Source of the DNA: Dehalococcoidia bacterium
Lineage (GTDB): Bacteria; Chloroflexota; Dehalococcoidia; Lucifugimonadales; Lucifugimonadaceae
Assembly (NCBI GenBank): GCA_030747175.1
Contig: JASLLE010000006.1
Location: 1 to 64,000 of the forward strand
Direction: 5' to 3'
Length of the DNA: 64,000 nt
Part shown: positions 17,416 to 26,379 of the stretch, one piece after another
Layout of the letters: each line of letters opens with the position of its first letter
Position numbering within the stretch: the first letter of the stretch is position 1
The notes under the pieces: generated by a model
Told to the model about the DNA's origin: nothing
The model's input: only the letters and a program-made list of their open reading frames with translations
Database searches by the model: none
Translations under genes and position numbers: made by a program

Positions 17416-19815
17416 ATGTTAGGCGGAGCAATCCAGACAATTGGATCGCTGACGCGCCGCCTCACGGTGAGCGGATACGCGTACGGCGCGATCGGTGTCG
17501 CCGCGACCTCCAGAAACGCGTATTCACGGTCTGCCGTGATCGTTATCGCCGTCACGGCCGTACTGGCATTGCTGTGGCTTGACGACCTCAGGTTCCACCT
17601 TGGCTGGTCGGCGGTACCGGTGTTCCTCTGGGCCGCCGCAGCGGTGGCAATCCTGAACATAGCGCCGCAACTTCTCAAACTCTACTGGCGACAGGCTTTC
17701 TCCATCACCGTCCTCGGACTGGCCGTCGTCGGCGTACTTGGCTCCCTGCAACTTCCCAACTACTTTTATACCGACACGACGATCAACCAGTCGTACGGCG
17801 GCTCCTTCGGCAACTACCTGGCCCGATGGCCTGCGGAGTGGGCCGATTCCGGCGGAACGTCAGGCCAGGTAGCGGTCGCACTCTTACGGACGGGCGTTCT
17901 CGTCCTCATCGCGGCGGCCGGGACTTCGCCCCGTCATGCGCTGACCGCGCTCCGGGCGATCGGGTCCGGGCTGGCCACCCTGGGCGCGCTCCTGGTCATA
18001 GCGGGAGCGGGTCTGGCGTCACGCATATCGGCGTGGCGCGCCGCCCGCGCGGCATCAAGGCCAACGGCCGAAGACCTGATGAACGGCTCCGCCGCGCTGG
18101 GCACCGAGGCCGATCAGATCGAGCACCCGTCCTTCACCACCGACGGGCGAGAGCCGCCGCTCGCCGGAAACGTCCGCCCTGATCTTCTCGTCGCCGAAGA
18201 CGGACCGGCAGAGGACGCCGACCCCGACGCGCGGATCGTCGTAGCGGACGTGGAGACTCCCGTAAATGACGAAGACGACGCCCCGGACGACGATGCGGTC
18301 CTCGATGGAGATCCGGGGCTTCTGGCCCCGGTCCTGCCCGGTTTCCTCCACGTGCCGCCATTCGCCTGGCCGCTTCCGGACGTCGGGATGCTCAAGGTCG
18401 CTCCCGCGGGCGGTGTTCCGGAGTCCGAGCTGGAAGCCACATCCGAACTGATCGTGGAGACACTGGCCGATCACGGAATCGAAGTCTCGGTCGGCGATGT
18501 CAGGGTGGGACCCAGGGTGACGATGTACGGCATCGTGCCGGGATGGGGCCGCGGCCGTGGATCTCAAAAACTCGTCTCGGAGCAGGCCGCCGATGGAGCG
18601 CGTGAATCCGGACGTAAACGGGTCCGGGTGGACAACATACTGGCGCGCGAGAAAGACCTGGCGCTCTCGCTCGCCTCGCCGAGCCTGCGTTTCGAGGCGC
18701 CGGTGCCCGGGGCGTCCCTGGTCGGCATCGAGGTGCCGAATTCCCGGCCGACGCCGGTCACCCTCCGTACCGTTATCGAGTCTGACGCCTACGAAAAGTT
18801 CGCGTCCGATGCGCCGTTGCCCGTGCCGCTGGGCGTCGGCAGCGGCGGCGAGAACGTCGTCATAGATCTGGCACGCATGCCACACCTGCTTGTCGCCGGC
18901 GCGACCGGGTCCGGCAAAAGCGTGTGCATGAACACCATCGCCACCGGCTTGCTCATGAACCGAACGCCGGAACAGGTGCGGATAGTGATGATCGATCCCA
19001 AGCGGGTCGAGCTGACGCCGTACACCGGCGTGCCTCACCTGTACGCGCCGCCGGTAGTCGAACCGGACGTTGCCGTCGGCATTCTCAAAGCGCTCGTTGA
19101 GGAGATGTCTGAGCGCTTCAAGGTGCTGGAGCGCGCCGGCGTTCGCAACATCGTCGCCTACAACGAGGGGGCCGCCACGAAGATGCCTTACCTGGTCATC
19201 ATGGTGGACGAACTCGCGGACCTGATGCTGACCTCGGCTTCGGAAGTAGAGAGATTGCTGTGCAGGCTGGCGCAGCTAGGTCGTGCCACCGGCATCCATC
19301 TGATCATCGCCACCCAGCGACCCTCCGTTGACGTCGTGACGGGGCTTATCAAGGCCAACTTCCCGAGCCGCATTTCGTTCAGCGTCACATCGCAGATCGA
19401 CTCCCGGACGATCATCGACGGCCCGGGCGCCGAGAAGCTGCTCGGCAAGGGCGATATGCTGTTCCTGCCGATCGACAGGCCAAAACCTCTGCGCATCCAG
19501 GGCGCTTTCCTCGGCGACCCGGAGGTCGCGAGTGTCGTCGACTTCTGGAAAACCGTGGACGGTCCGAAAATGCCGGGCATCGAACCGCTGACGGCATCGG
19601 CGGATACCGGCGACTTTGGCGACGGCGGCCACGACGGCGATTCGCTGTTCGACAGGGCCAGCGAGATGGCGGGCGCGCACAAGACGCTCTCCGTATCGCT
19701 GCTGCAACGCCGTCTCCGCATCGGCTACCCGCGTGCCGCCCGGCTCATGGATGAGCTGGAAGAGGCCGGGGTAGTCGGGATGGGCGAGCCGGGCAAACCG
19801 AGGCCGGTCCTCTAG
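17416..19815 (+). CDS. ftsK: DNA translocase FtsK/SpoIIIE
   Basis: A 799-residue septal DNA pump that segregates chromosome ends during division. An N-terminal membrane part (hydrophobic segments about 35-75, 92-110, 155-170 and 180-205) is followed by a Pro/Asp-rich linker (about 215-310). The motor has Walker A GATGSGKS (495-502), Walker B YLVIMVDELADLM, and GIHLIIATQRPSVDVVTG. The C-terminal gamma winged helix (SLLQRRLRIGYPRAARLMDELEEAGVVG) reads orienting DNA sequences. The start follows a strong GAGGAGG ribosome site. Confidence 0.96.
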   Translation: MLGGAIQTIGSLTRRLTVSGYAYGAIGVAATSRNAYSRSAVIVIAVTAVLALLWLDDLRFHLGWSAVPVFLWAAAAVAILNIAPQLLKLYWRQAFSITVLGLAVVGVLGSLQLPNYFYTDTTINQSYGGSFGNYLARWPAEWADSGGTSGQVAVALLRTGVLVLIAAAGTSPRHALTALRAIGSGLATLGALLVIAGAGLASRISAWRAARAASRPTAEDLMNGSAALGTEADQIEHPSFTTDGREPPLAGNVRPDLLVAEDGPAEDADPDARIVVADVETPVNDEDDAPDDDAVLDGDPGLLAPVLPGFLHVPPFAWPLPDVGMLKVAPAGGVPESELEATSELIVETLADHGIEVSVGDVRVGPRVTMYGIVPGWGRGRGSQKLVSEQAADGARESGRKRVRVDNILAREKDLALSLASPSLRFEAPVPGASLVGIEVPNSRPTPVTLRTVIESDAYEKFASDAPLPVPLGVGSGGENVVIDLARMPHLLVAGATGSGKSVCMNTIATGLLMNRTPEQVRIVMIDPKRVELTPYTGVPHLYAPPVVEPDVAVGILKALVEEMSERFKVLERAGVRNIVAYNEGAATKMPYLVIMVDELADLMLTSASEVERLLCRLAQLGRATGIHLIIATQRPSVDVVTGLIKANFPSRISFSVTSQIDSRTIIDGPGAEKLLGKGDMLFLPIDRPKPLRIQGAFLGDPEVASVVDFWKTVDGPKMPGIEPLTASADTGDFGDGGHDGDSLFDRASEMAGAHKTLSVSLLQRRLRIGYPRAARLMDELEEAGVVGMGEPGKPRPVL

Positions 19816-19877
19816 CGTTTCACCCAGCGGCGTAGGTCCGGCCGCGATGTCTGAGACGGGCGGAGCGCTACCGGACA

Positions 19878-21791
19878 GTGCCACTTCCAGAAAAGCGCGG
19901 TACCCTTGAAGTACTGAGGCTGCGCGTGACCAATATCACCCCACTCTTCCCCGGTCAGGATCCGCCTGACAGTTCCGACCAACACGAACTTGACCTGGAA
20001 GGCGTTCGGGCAACCTGTCTCGCCTGTGGCGGGACGCTGGTGGACAGCCCCACTTACGATCGCTACCTGGTCTGCCCGCGCTGCCGGTTCCATTACACGA
20101 TGTCCGCCCGGAGACGGGTCGACATGCTGGCCGACTCCGGAACATTCCGCGAGACCTCACGCTGGATCAGGTCACTCGATCCGCTCTCGTTTTCCGCTCG
20201 GGTTTCCTACCGTGAGCGGTTGCTGCAAGACCAGGACCGGACCGGCCTTACCGAGGCCGTGGTTACCGGGGTCTGCACCATCGGCGGAACTCCGGCGGTA
20301 TTGATAGTCCTCGACTTCGGCTTTCTCGGCGGGAGCATGGGTCTTGTGGTCGGCGAAAAAGTCGCCCTCGCCCTCCAGCTGGCGGCCCGCAAGCGATACC
20401 CGGCCATCGCCGTCATCAACAGCGGCGGAGCGCGCATCCAGGAAGGCGTCCTCTCGCTCATGCAGATGGCGAAGACGACCGTCGCCGCCAATGAGATGCA
20501 TCGGCGCGGCGTCCCGCTGGTCTCCGTCCTCGGCGATCCCGCGACCGGCCAGGTGTACGCATCTTTCGGCACACAGGCTGATCTGATCTTCGCCGAACCG
20601 GGCGCCCACGTCGGTTTCGCACCGTTCCGCGCTGTTAAGGAACAGACCGGCGGCTCCCTGTCCGCCGGACAGCACACCGGGGAAGTCCACTTCCGGCACG
20701 GCATGCTCGATGGCGTGGTCGACCGAGAGCAGGTCAAACACGTCGTGTCGACCGTCCTGGAGTTGCTGAGGCCGGAGTTCCGTCTCGCCAAGCGCCGCCG
20801 GGGCCGGCCACCGCGCACGCGGCCGCGCCGGATGGAAGCCTGGGAGATGGTGCAACTCGCCCGTCACCCGGATCGGCCGACGGCGCGGCACTTCATCGAC
20901 CAGGTGTTCGCAAATCTCGTGGAGCTTCACGGCGACCGCCAGTACGCCGACGCGCCCGAGGTGATTACCGGGATTGCGCGCCTGGCGGGCCAGTCGATGG
21001 TCGTGATCGGGCAGGAAAAAACAGCGCCGGCCGGTATGATCTCGTCGTCCGAAGACGACGCGCCGGAAGGCCTCTCAGCGAGCGGCTCGATAACGCCCGA
21101 GGGCTTCGGCAAGGCGAGACGAGCCATCAGGTTTGCGGCGCGCTTCAACCTGCCCATCGTAACGCTCGTGGACACGCCCGGCTCCGCGCTGGACCTGGAG
21201 GCGTGGGAACGCGGCCAGGCGCACGCCATCTCCCAGACCATATCGACGCTCCTGGACGTCGAGGTTCCGACCATCTCTGTGTTGATAGGGGAGGGTGGAA
21301 GCGAGGCGGCGCTGGCGTTCGCGGTTACCGACCGCGTGCTGATGCTCCAGAACGCTATATATACGCCGATTTCGCCCGAAAGGGCGGCCGTCGCCGAGCT
21401 TCGGGACTCCGCCGCCGCCGATCAAGTTGTCGGCGCTCTCAGGCTCACGTCAATAGACAGCCGTCGAATGGGGATCGTCGATGACATCGTGAGGGAGCCG
21501 GACGGCGGAGCGCACCGCGACCCCCTGGAAGCCTCACGCCTGCTCAAGCGGGCGCTCATGATCGAGATCACGGAAGTCGTCGAGCGGCACCGCCGGACGC
21601 TCGTGAGACGCCGTCAGCGGAAGTACCGGAACATCGGAGAGTCCGGACGTCCGTTCCGATCAGCGCTCAGGCGTGAGTTGAGCGTCTGGCGAAGGGCGCT
21701 GAGCGCCAGCGTAAGGGCGCTGAGATCGGGCAACGATCCCGGCGCCGAAGCGGCCGCGGGATCAGCGGACGAATCGTCCGGGGACCTGTAA
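19878..21791 (+). CDS. accDA: Fused acetyl-CoA carboxylase carboxyltransferase, beta-alpha (AccD-AccA)
   Basis: A single 637-residue protein joining both carboxyltransferase subunits of acetyl-CoA carboxylase. Residues 40-300 are AccD: the zinc ribbon C47, C50, C66, C69, then GGSMGLVVGEK, INSGGARIQEG and YASFGTQADLIFAEPGA. A basic hinge (about 305-318) leads into AccA at AWEMVQLARHPDRPTARHF, with FGKARRAIRFAARFNLPIVTLVDTPG and IGEGGSEAALAFAVTDRVLM. The last 50 residues are low-complexity. In most bacteria these are separate proteins forming an alpha2beta2 complex; here the fusion fixes the ratio. Biotin carboxylase and carrier protein must be elsewhere. The ATG start at 19878 has no strong ribosome site. 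Confidence 0.93.
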   Translation: MPLPEKRGTLEVLRLRVTNITPLFPGQDPPDSSDQHELDLEGVRATCLACGGTLVDSPTYDRYLVCPRCRFHYTMSARRRVDMLADSGTFRETSRWIRSLDPLSFSARVSYRERLLQDQDRTGLTEAVVTGVCTIGGTPAVLIVLDFGFLGGSMGLVVGEKVALALQLAARKRYPAIAVINSGGARIQEGVLSLMQMAKTTVAANEMHRRGVPLVSVLGDPATGQVYASFGTQADLIFAEPGAHVGFAPFRAVKEQTGGSLSAGQHTGEVHFRHGMLDGVVDREQVKHVVSTVLELLRPEFRLAKRRRGRPPRTRPRRMEAWEMVQLARHPDRPTARHFIDQVFANLVELHGDRQYADAPEVITGIARLAGQSMVVIGQEKTAPAGMISSSEDDAPEGLSASGSITPEGFGKARRAIRFAARFNLPIVTLVDTPGSALDLEAWERGQAHAISQTISTLLDVEVPTISVLIGEGGSEAALAFAVTDRVLMLQNAIYTPISPERAAVAELRDSAAADQVVGALRLTSIDSRRMGIVDDIVREPDGGAHRDPLEASRLLKRALMIEITEVVERHRRTLVRRRQRKYRNIGESGRPFRSALRRELSVWRRALSASVRALRSGNDPGAEAAAGSADESSGDL

Positions 21792-21849
21792 AACGTCTGA
21801 GAGGCTCAACCGGGGTAGCGCGCCTGCATATGAAAGCCCCATCGGGGCC

Positions 21850-22608
21850 TTAAAACAATCGCCCCATCGGGGCCAGGACGAATCGCTCTATCGCCTGTGC
21901 CACCCCGTCGTCGTACACATCGCCCACCGTCTCCCTGGCCGCCGCCCGCACCTCGCCGGTAGCGCTTCCCATTGCGACCGGCATCCCGGCCACCGCAAAA
22001 GCCTCGACATCGTTAAGCGAGTCGCCGACGAAGACCACGCCGTCAAGAGACACACCCATGCGCTGCGCCCAACTGCGTACGCCCGCGCCCTTGTCGATGC
22101 CTTTCCGGGTGTAGTTCACGTACCAGCGATCGCCGCCGTGGCCGACCGAAAGAATCGCCGATACGTCGTCCGATGCAAGATCAACCGCGCCACGTACGAC
22201 CTGTTCCTGGAGGTGGGAAGGGGCGTCGCGATCCTCGGTAGAGGCGGCGATCACCGTAATGTCCCAACTTTCGATGTCGGCCACACTCCGCACCATGCGC
22301 CACCCGTCCACGGCGAAGAACCGCATCTCATGATCGTCCTCGAGCGCCATCGTGATGGCCCGGGCATCGCCCGCGGCCAGGGGATGGGCCTCGATGGTCG
22401 AATTATCCGTAGGGTCCAGCAGCCTGGCCCCGTTGTCCGATATCTGCGGCGTCGTTAAACCGAGTTCCCGTGCATAGCGCGCGACATCCTTCGGTTCTCG
22501 GCCTGATGCGATCGCCACCGGCACACGGGCCGCAGCGCGAGATACCGCTTCCACCACGCGAGGGGACAGTCGTTCCTCCGTGTTGAGCAGCGTCCCGTCA
22601 AGGTCCAC
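21850..22608 (-). CDS. HAD-family phosphatase (Cof type)
   Basis: A 252-residue Cof-like phosphatase, probably acting on sugar phosphates or phosphoglycolate. Motif I is DLDGTLLNTE, motif II IASGREPKDV, and motif IV GDSLNDVEAF, with the cap domain between. The GTG at 22608 is the first ordinary start, but the codons upstream read TGLVV, completing the usual first strand LVVDLDGTLL. Translation may therefore begin at CTG 22614 or further up, near the end of the preceding dehydrogenase gene. It lies downstream of that gene on the minus strand. Confidence 0.85.
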   Translation of the reverse strand: MDLDGTLLNTEERLSPRVVEAVSRAAARVPVAIASGREPKDVARYARELGLTTPQISDNGARLLDPTDNSTIEAHPLAAGDARAITMALEDDHEMRFFAVDGWRMVRSVADIESWDITVIAASTEDRDAPSHLQEQVVRGAVDLASDDVSAILSVGHGGDRWYVNYTRKGIDKGAGVRSWAQRMGVSLDGVVFVGDSLNDVEAFAVAGMPVAMGSATGEVRAAARETVGDVYDDGVAQAIERFVLAPMGRLF

Positions 22609-22658
22609 GACCAGACCGGTGGCACGGCCACCCCAGCGCCCGCCCGGCTCCCTGTTTT

Positions 22659-23624
22659 CTATGTCAGCACCTCGAACTGGCCCTCCGGCTCCTCCCCGGC
22701 CATCACACGGCGGGCGTTCTGGTACGAGAACACAAGCGCCCGCTCCACGCGCTCCTCGCTGGAGCCTGCCAGGTGCGGCGTGACGACGACGTTGTCCATG
22801 CTGAGCAGCGGGTTGTCGACGGGCGTCGGCTCCTCCTCGAACACGTCGAGTCCGGCGGCGCGAATCTGGCCGTCATTCAAGGCGTCTATGAGGTCCGCTT
22901 CGTTTTGGACCGGACCCCGGCAGGTGTTGATGAAGATGGCTGATTCTTTCATCAGAGCGAAGGCCTCGGCGTTCATCATCCCCCTCGTCCCGGAGAACAG
23001 GGGCACGTGAACGGTGACGATGTCTGAGGATCTGAGGAGCTCCTCGAAACCGACGCGGCGCACCCCCAGTTCTTCTTCGACCTCGGACGGGATCACTGCC
23101 GTGTCGTGGTATATCACCTCGGCCGGTCCGAACCCCCGCACCATTCCCGCCACGAGCCTGCCGATGTTGCCGAGGCCGATGATGCCGATCGTCTTGCCAC
23201 CGATTTCGTACACACCGGCCCGCACCGGCGCGCGCCACGTCCCGTCTCGAACGCCCTCGACGCCCGGTATGAACTTGTGTTGCACCGTCAGCATGAGGCC
23301 AAGGGCGTGCTCGGCAACAGACCGCGCTATCTGGGGCGAGTTGTTCGCCACGAAGATGCCCTGCTCACGCACGGCCGGGACATCGATCTGGTCATACCCG
23401 GCGCTCATCAACTGGAGCATCTTCAGGTTGGGTAGCTGGATGAGCTCGTCGTACGGCAGGGCCAGCCCGCCGAGGATCAAGACCTCGGTGTCTCCTAGCA
23501 GCGCTTTGCGCTCGTTCCACGAAAGTCCGGTGTCGACCATGGAAACGTCGAGATCGTCCGGGGCGAGAGACTCTGCGAGCTGCACTCGATGGTTCGGCTC
23601 TGAGTAAAAGACGACTCGGCTCAT
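22659..23624 (-). CDS. D-2-hydroxyacid dehydrogenase (NAD-dependent)
   Basis: A 321-residue member of the D-isomer-specific 2-hydroxyacid dehydrogenase family, interconverting 2-keto acids and D-2-hydroxy acids. The Rossmann motif is GLGNIG (150-155). The catalytic triad is R236 in NTCRGP, a glutamate in DVFEEEP (263-265), and H284 in TPHLAG. The substrate could be glyoxylate/hydroxypyruvate or another keto acid. It heads a two-gene minus-strand unit with the HAD phosphatase, and that pairing hints at a phosphoglycolate or hydroxypyruvate salvage role. Confidence 0.92.
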   Translation of the reverse strand: MSRVVFYSEPNHRVQLAESLAPDDLDVSMVDTGLSWNERKALLGDTEVLILGGLALPYDELIQLPNLKMLQLMSAGYDQIDVPAVREQGIFVANNSPQIARSVAEHALGLMLTVQHKFIPGVEGVRDGTWRAPVRAGVYEIGGKTIGIIGLGNIGRLVAGMVRGFGPAEVIYHDTAVIPSEVEEELGVRRVGFEELLRSSDIVTVHVPLFSGTRGMMNAEAFALMKESAIFINTCRGPVQNEADLIDALNDGQIRAAGLDVFEEEPTPVDNPLLSMDNVVVTPHLAGSSEERVERALVFSYQNARRVMAGEEPEGQFEVLT

Positions 23625-23722
23625 GAGGAAACTCCAGCATATTGGATTACCGACATGGAGAAATGGCAGGCGGGCGGCCAGAATACCATCGGTCCGGCCC
23701 GGGGCTAACTCGCGGAAGACAT

Positions 23723-23751
23723 TTGACGGTCCGCCCCAACGGACTTACGCT
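23723..23751 (+). promoter_or_regulatory. Candidate promoter of the thi operon
   Basis: TTGACG at 23723-23728 and TACGCT at 23746-23751 are spaced 17 bases. A transcript starting near 23758 would include the whole riboswitch beginning at about 23788. Confidence 0.45.
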
Positions 23752-23787
23752 TGCGTCACGTACTGAGAGGTGCGGATTTCACATCTG

Positions 23788-23878
23788 CGCTCGGGGAGCT
23801 TGGGGGGCCAGGCTGAGAGGGTGGCCGGAACCGCCACCGACCCTGAAACCTGATCTGGTTAATGCCAGCGTAGGAATT
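23788..23878 (+). ncRNA. TPP riboswitch (THI element)
   Basis: The conserved thiamine pyrophosphate aptamer is plain: CGGGGAGC at the 5' side, GGCTGAGAGGG, ACCCTGAAACCTGATCTGG, then TTAATGCCAGCGTAGGAA. P3 is extended with GGTGGCCGG...CCGCCACC. It lies upstream of thiG. A hairpin CGGGTG/CACCCG (23901-23918) follows as a probable expression platform. No T-run is seen, so control may be at translation. Confidence 0.95.
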
Positions 23879-23961
23879 CTCGTCAAATGGCTCCCAACCT
23901 CGGGTGTTCGCGCACCCGAAGCACTGCTTCTACGGAAGACAACGGGCACGGGAGCGATCAG

Positions 23962-24750
23962 ATGAGCGACCAGTTAACGATCGGCGGCAAGACCTTCACG
24001 TCCCGCCTGATGACGGGTACGGGCAAGCACAGGTCCCCGGAGGACCTCGCGGCGTCCGTGGAGTCGTCCGGAACGGAGATAATCACGGTCGCCATCCGCC
24101 GTCTCAACCTGGACGACCCGAACGAGAAGACGATCCTCGACTATCTCGACTGGGACAAATACCAGATCCTCCCCAACACGGCCGGTTCCACCACGGCGGA
24201 CGAGGCCGTGTTCACGGCCCAGCTTGCCCGCGAGGTCACCGGATCAGACTGGATCAAGATCGAGGTGATCCCGGATCCCAAGTACCTGCTTCCTGACCCG
24301 ATCGGGACGCTTGAGGCATCGGAACGGCTGGTTAAAGATGGCTTCACCGTGCTGCCCTACATCGGGGCTGACCCGGTGCTTGCCCGCCGGCTGGAGGATA
24401 TCGGCTGCGCGACTGTCATGCCGCTCGGCTCGCCCATCGGCTCCGGGCGCGGAGTTTTGACGCTTGACGAGATCGAGATCATTATCGAACAGGCGGGAGT
24501 CCCCGTCGTGGTGGATGCCGGACTCGGCACTCCGTCTGAAGCGGCGTCCGTGATGGAAGTCGGCGCGGACGCAGTTCTCGTCAACACCGCCATCGCCCAG
24601 GCGGAAGACCCGGCGATGATGGGAGAAGGGTTCAAGCTGGGCGTGCAGGCCGGCCGACTCGCTTACGAGGCGGGACGGATTCCCGCGAAGGCTTACGCCT
24701 CTGCCTCCTCGCCGCTTGAAGGGGTACCACAGGCCGCTACGACCGGCTGA
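23962..24750 (+). CDS. thiG: Thiazole synthase ThiG
   Basis: A 262-residue TIM-barrel enzyme that forms the thiazole phosphate ring of thiamine from deoxyxylulose 5-phosphate, dehydroglycine and ThiS thiocarboxylate. The Schiff-base lysine is K99 in [22 protein letters not shown] and [30 protein letters not shown] are family hallmarks. An ATG at 23887 in the same frame lies right after the riboswitch and would add 25 unrelated residues. The ATG at 23962, after GGAGCGATC, is preferred. First gene of thiG-thiE-thiS. Confidence 0.95.
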   Translation: MSDQLTIGGKTFTSRLMTGTGKHRSPEDLAASVESSGTEIITVAIRRLNLDDPNEKTILDYLDWDKYQILPNTAGSTTADEAVFTAQLAREVTGSDWIKIEVIPDPKYLLPDPIGTLEASERLVKDGFTVLPYIGADPVLARRLEDIGCATVMPLGSPIGSGRGVLTLDEIEIIIEQAGVPVVVDAGLGTPSEAASVMEVGADAVLVNTAIAQAEDPAMMGEGFKLGVQAGRLAYEAGRIPAKAYASASSPLEGVPQAATTG

Positions 24751-24756
24751 TCACAG

Positions 24757-25455
24757 ATGTCTCCGATGTCATTGCCCCGGCGAGTGCTCTGCCTTGTGAC
24801 AGCGCTGGATTCCGGCGAAGATCCGGCTTCACTGCTCGCATCCATCAAAGCCGCGGTTCGCGGGGGCGCAAACATGGTTCAGGTCCGTGCGCCGGAACTG
24901 GAGAGGACAGACTTCTTCAACCTCGCCGCTGCCGTGGTCGAGACGGTCGGGGATGACGCGCTCGTCATGATCAACAACCGCGTGGATGTGGCGCTTGCCG
25001 TGAGTGCCGCGGGCGTTCAGCTCGGGGAACGAGGTCCGGCCGTGAAAGCGGCGCGACGCTTCCGCGGAAATGAATGGCTGATCGGCCGTTCCGTACACTC
25101 GCTGGAAGGCGCGCTGAAGGCGGAAACGGATCTTGCGGATTTCCTGGTGCTCGGGACGCTTTACGAGACCGCGTCACACCCGGGGCAACCGGGGGCAGGA
25201 CCAGGGTTTGTCAGGGAAATCACTGCGATGGTCAGGACGCCGGTCATCGGCATCGGCGGCATAGACGTCGATCGCGCGGCTGACGTCGTGTCCGCAGGCG
25301 CCCGGGGAGTCGCCGTGATAGGCGCGATCCTTCACGCTGAAGACCCGGAACGGGCGGCGGCCGAACTTAGGACGGCGATCGAACAGGCGGACCACGATGA
25401 ACGGCCGACGATGCAAGGGGCAGTAACACCCTCACATGAGGTCAGGAACCGGTAG
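24757..25455 (+). CDS. thiE: Thiamine-phosphate synthase ThiE
   Basis: A 232-residue enzyme joining hydroxymethylpyrimidine diphosphate and thiazole phosphate. Motifs visible are GGANMVQVRAPE, MINNRVDVALAV, GVQLGERG, IGRSVHSLEGA, DFLVLGTLYETASHPG and VIGIGGIDVDRAADVVSAGARGVAVIGAIL. It begins six bases after thiG. The last 30 residues are a non-conserved tail. It is covered by the TPP riboswitch. Confidence 0.93.
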   Translation: MSPMSLPRRVLCLVTALDSGEDPASLLASIKAAVRGGANMVQVRAPELERTDFFNLAAAVVETVGDDALVMINNRVDVALAVSAAGVQLGERGPAVKAARRFRGNEWLIGRSVHSLEGALKAETDLADFLVLGTLYETASHPGQPGAGPGFVREITAMVRTPVIGIGGIDVDRAADVVSAGARGVAVIGAILHAEDPERAAAELRTAIEQADHDERPTMQGAVTPSHEVRNR

Positions 25456-25488
25456 AGTCCGGGACCCGGCAACTCAGGGGACGAAATC

Positions 25489-25692
25489 ATGATTTCGGTG
25501 ACGATTAACGGGAGCGAGACCGAATTGGACGGGCCCACCGGCCTGATCGAGTATCTCGAATCCAAAGACCTCGCCGAGCGCAAGGTCGCAGTGGCCGTCA
25601 ACGGGGTGATCGTTCGCCGTCCCGAGTACGATTCGATCGTCATCCAGGGGGGAGACCGGCTGGAGATCGTCCGACCCGCCGGTGGGGGGTAG
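25489..25692 (+). CDS. thiS: Sulfur carrier protein ThiS
   Basis: A 67-residue ubiquitin-like sulfur carrier ending in Gly-Gly (PAGGG), the site that becomes the thiocarboxylate used by ThiG. MISVTINGSE and VAVAVNGVIVRR are typical. It closes the thi operon, 33 bases after thiE. thiC, thiF and the dehydroglycine source (thiO or thiH) are not in the window. Confidence 0.93.
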   Translation: MISVTINGSETELDGPTGLIEYLESKDLAERKVAVAVNGVIVRRPEYDSIVIQGGDRLEIVRPAGGG

Positions 25693-25720
25693 CCCCCGAC
25701 TGGGGGCAGCCGGCGTTATC

Positions 25721-26103
25721 TCGGAGGGCGATTGAACGAAAATCCCGTGGAGGACTCCCTCTCACTCGCCGCCCCGGCGGGAGACTCGGAGGGCGATTGA
25801 TTGAAAATCCCGTGGAGGACTCCCTCTCACTAGCCGCCCCGGCAGGAGACTCGGAGGGCGATTGACCCCCCCCGTGGAGGACTCCGTTTCGCTCGCCGCC
25901 CCGGCAGGAGACTCGGAGGGCGACTGAACGAAAATCCCGTGGAGGACTCCCTCTCGCTAGCCGCCCCGGCAGGAGACTCGGAAGGCGATTGAACGCAAAT
26001 CCCGTGGAGGACTCCGTTTCGTTAGCCGCCCCGGCAGGACACTCGGAAGGCGATTGAACGCAAATCCCGTGGAGGACTCCTCTCAATAGCCGCCCCGGCA
26101 GGG
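25721..26103. repeat. Six tandem copies of a 65-bp unit
   Basis: Units begin with TCGGAGGGCGATTGA (later TCGGAAGGCGATTGA) at 25721, 25786, 25851, 25913, 25978 and 26043, so the period is 65 bases with one of 62. Each holds a conserved CCCGTGGAGGACTCC core and ends in CCGCCCCGGCAGGAGAC. Copies differ at a handful of positions. There are no unique spacers, so it is not CRISPR. A 148-codon minus-strand frame through it is a by-product of the repetition. 26104-26190 shows no gene. Confidence 0.92.
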
Positions 26104-26190
26104 GCTTTCATGCACCGCACTGGTTGGCGGCGGATCGAGCAGCTCTGCCATTACGCCCCGAATAATGCCCCGAATGGGGGCCGGCGGGGG

Positions 26191-26379
26191 CTAGAGGCTG
26201 CCCATCACCGCCGTCGCCATCACCGCCCACAACATTACGACCGAGATCACGAGTACCGGGAAGACAACCCGCTTGAGTGCGCGGTCTGAGTCATGTTGCT
26301 GCAACTGGCGATTCCTTTGGGGGTTTTGCGGTTGTGGGTGGGTCTGCGCCGCATCGAGACGGTAATCCCCGTCAGTCAT
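26191..26379 (-). CDS. Small single-pass membrane protein, function unknown
   Basis: A 62-residue frame with a hydrophilic, Gln/Asp-rich N-terminus (1-36) and one strongly hydrophobic C-terminal segment (VVFPVLVISVVMLWAVMATAVMG, split by no charge), a tail-anchor layout. There is no recognisable family and no clear ribosome site. It lies alone between the tandem repeats and the aldolase gene. It may be real because the hydrophobic run is uninterrupted and ends near the stop codon. The gap 26380-26692 holds no gene. Confidence 0.45.
   Translation of the reverse strand: MTDGDYRLDAAQTHPQPQNPQRNRQLQQHDSDRALKRVVFPVLVISVVMLWAVMATAVMGSL

Noticed and set aside
18055-19038. 327-codon frame on the minus strand inside ftsK
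   Set aside because: Shadow of ftsK; the motor motifs lie on the plus strand.
25640-26086. 148-codon minus-strand frame across the tandem repeats
   Set aside because: It is kept open by the 65-bp periodicity, has repeated low-complexity peptide sequence and no family resemblance.
25721-26103. CRISPR array
   Set aside because: Units are contiguous and nearly identical over their whole length, without unique spacers; no cas genes are present.
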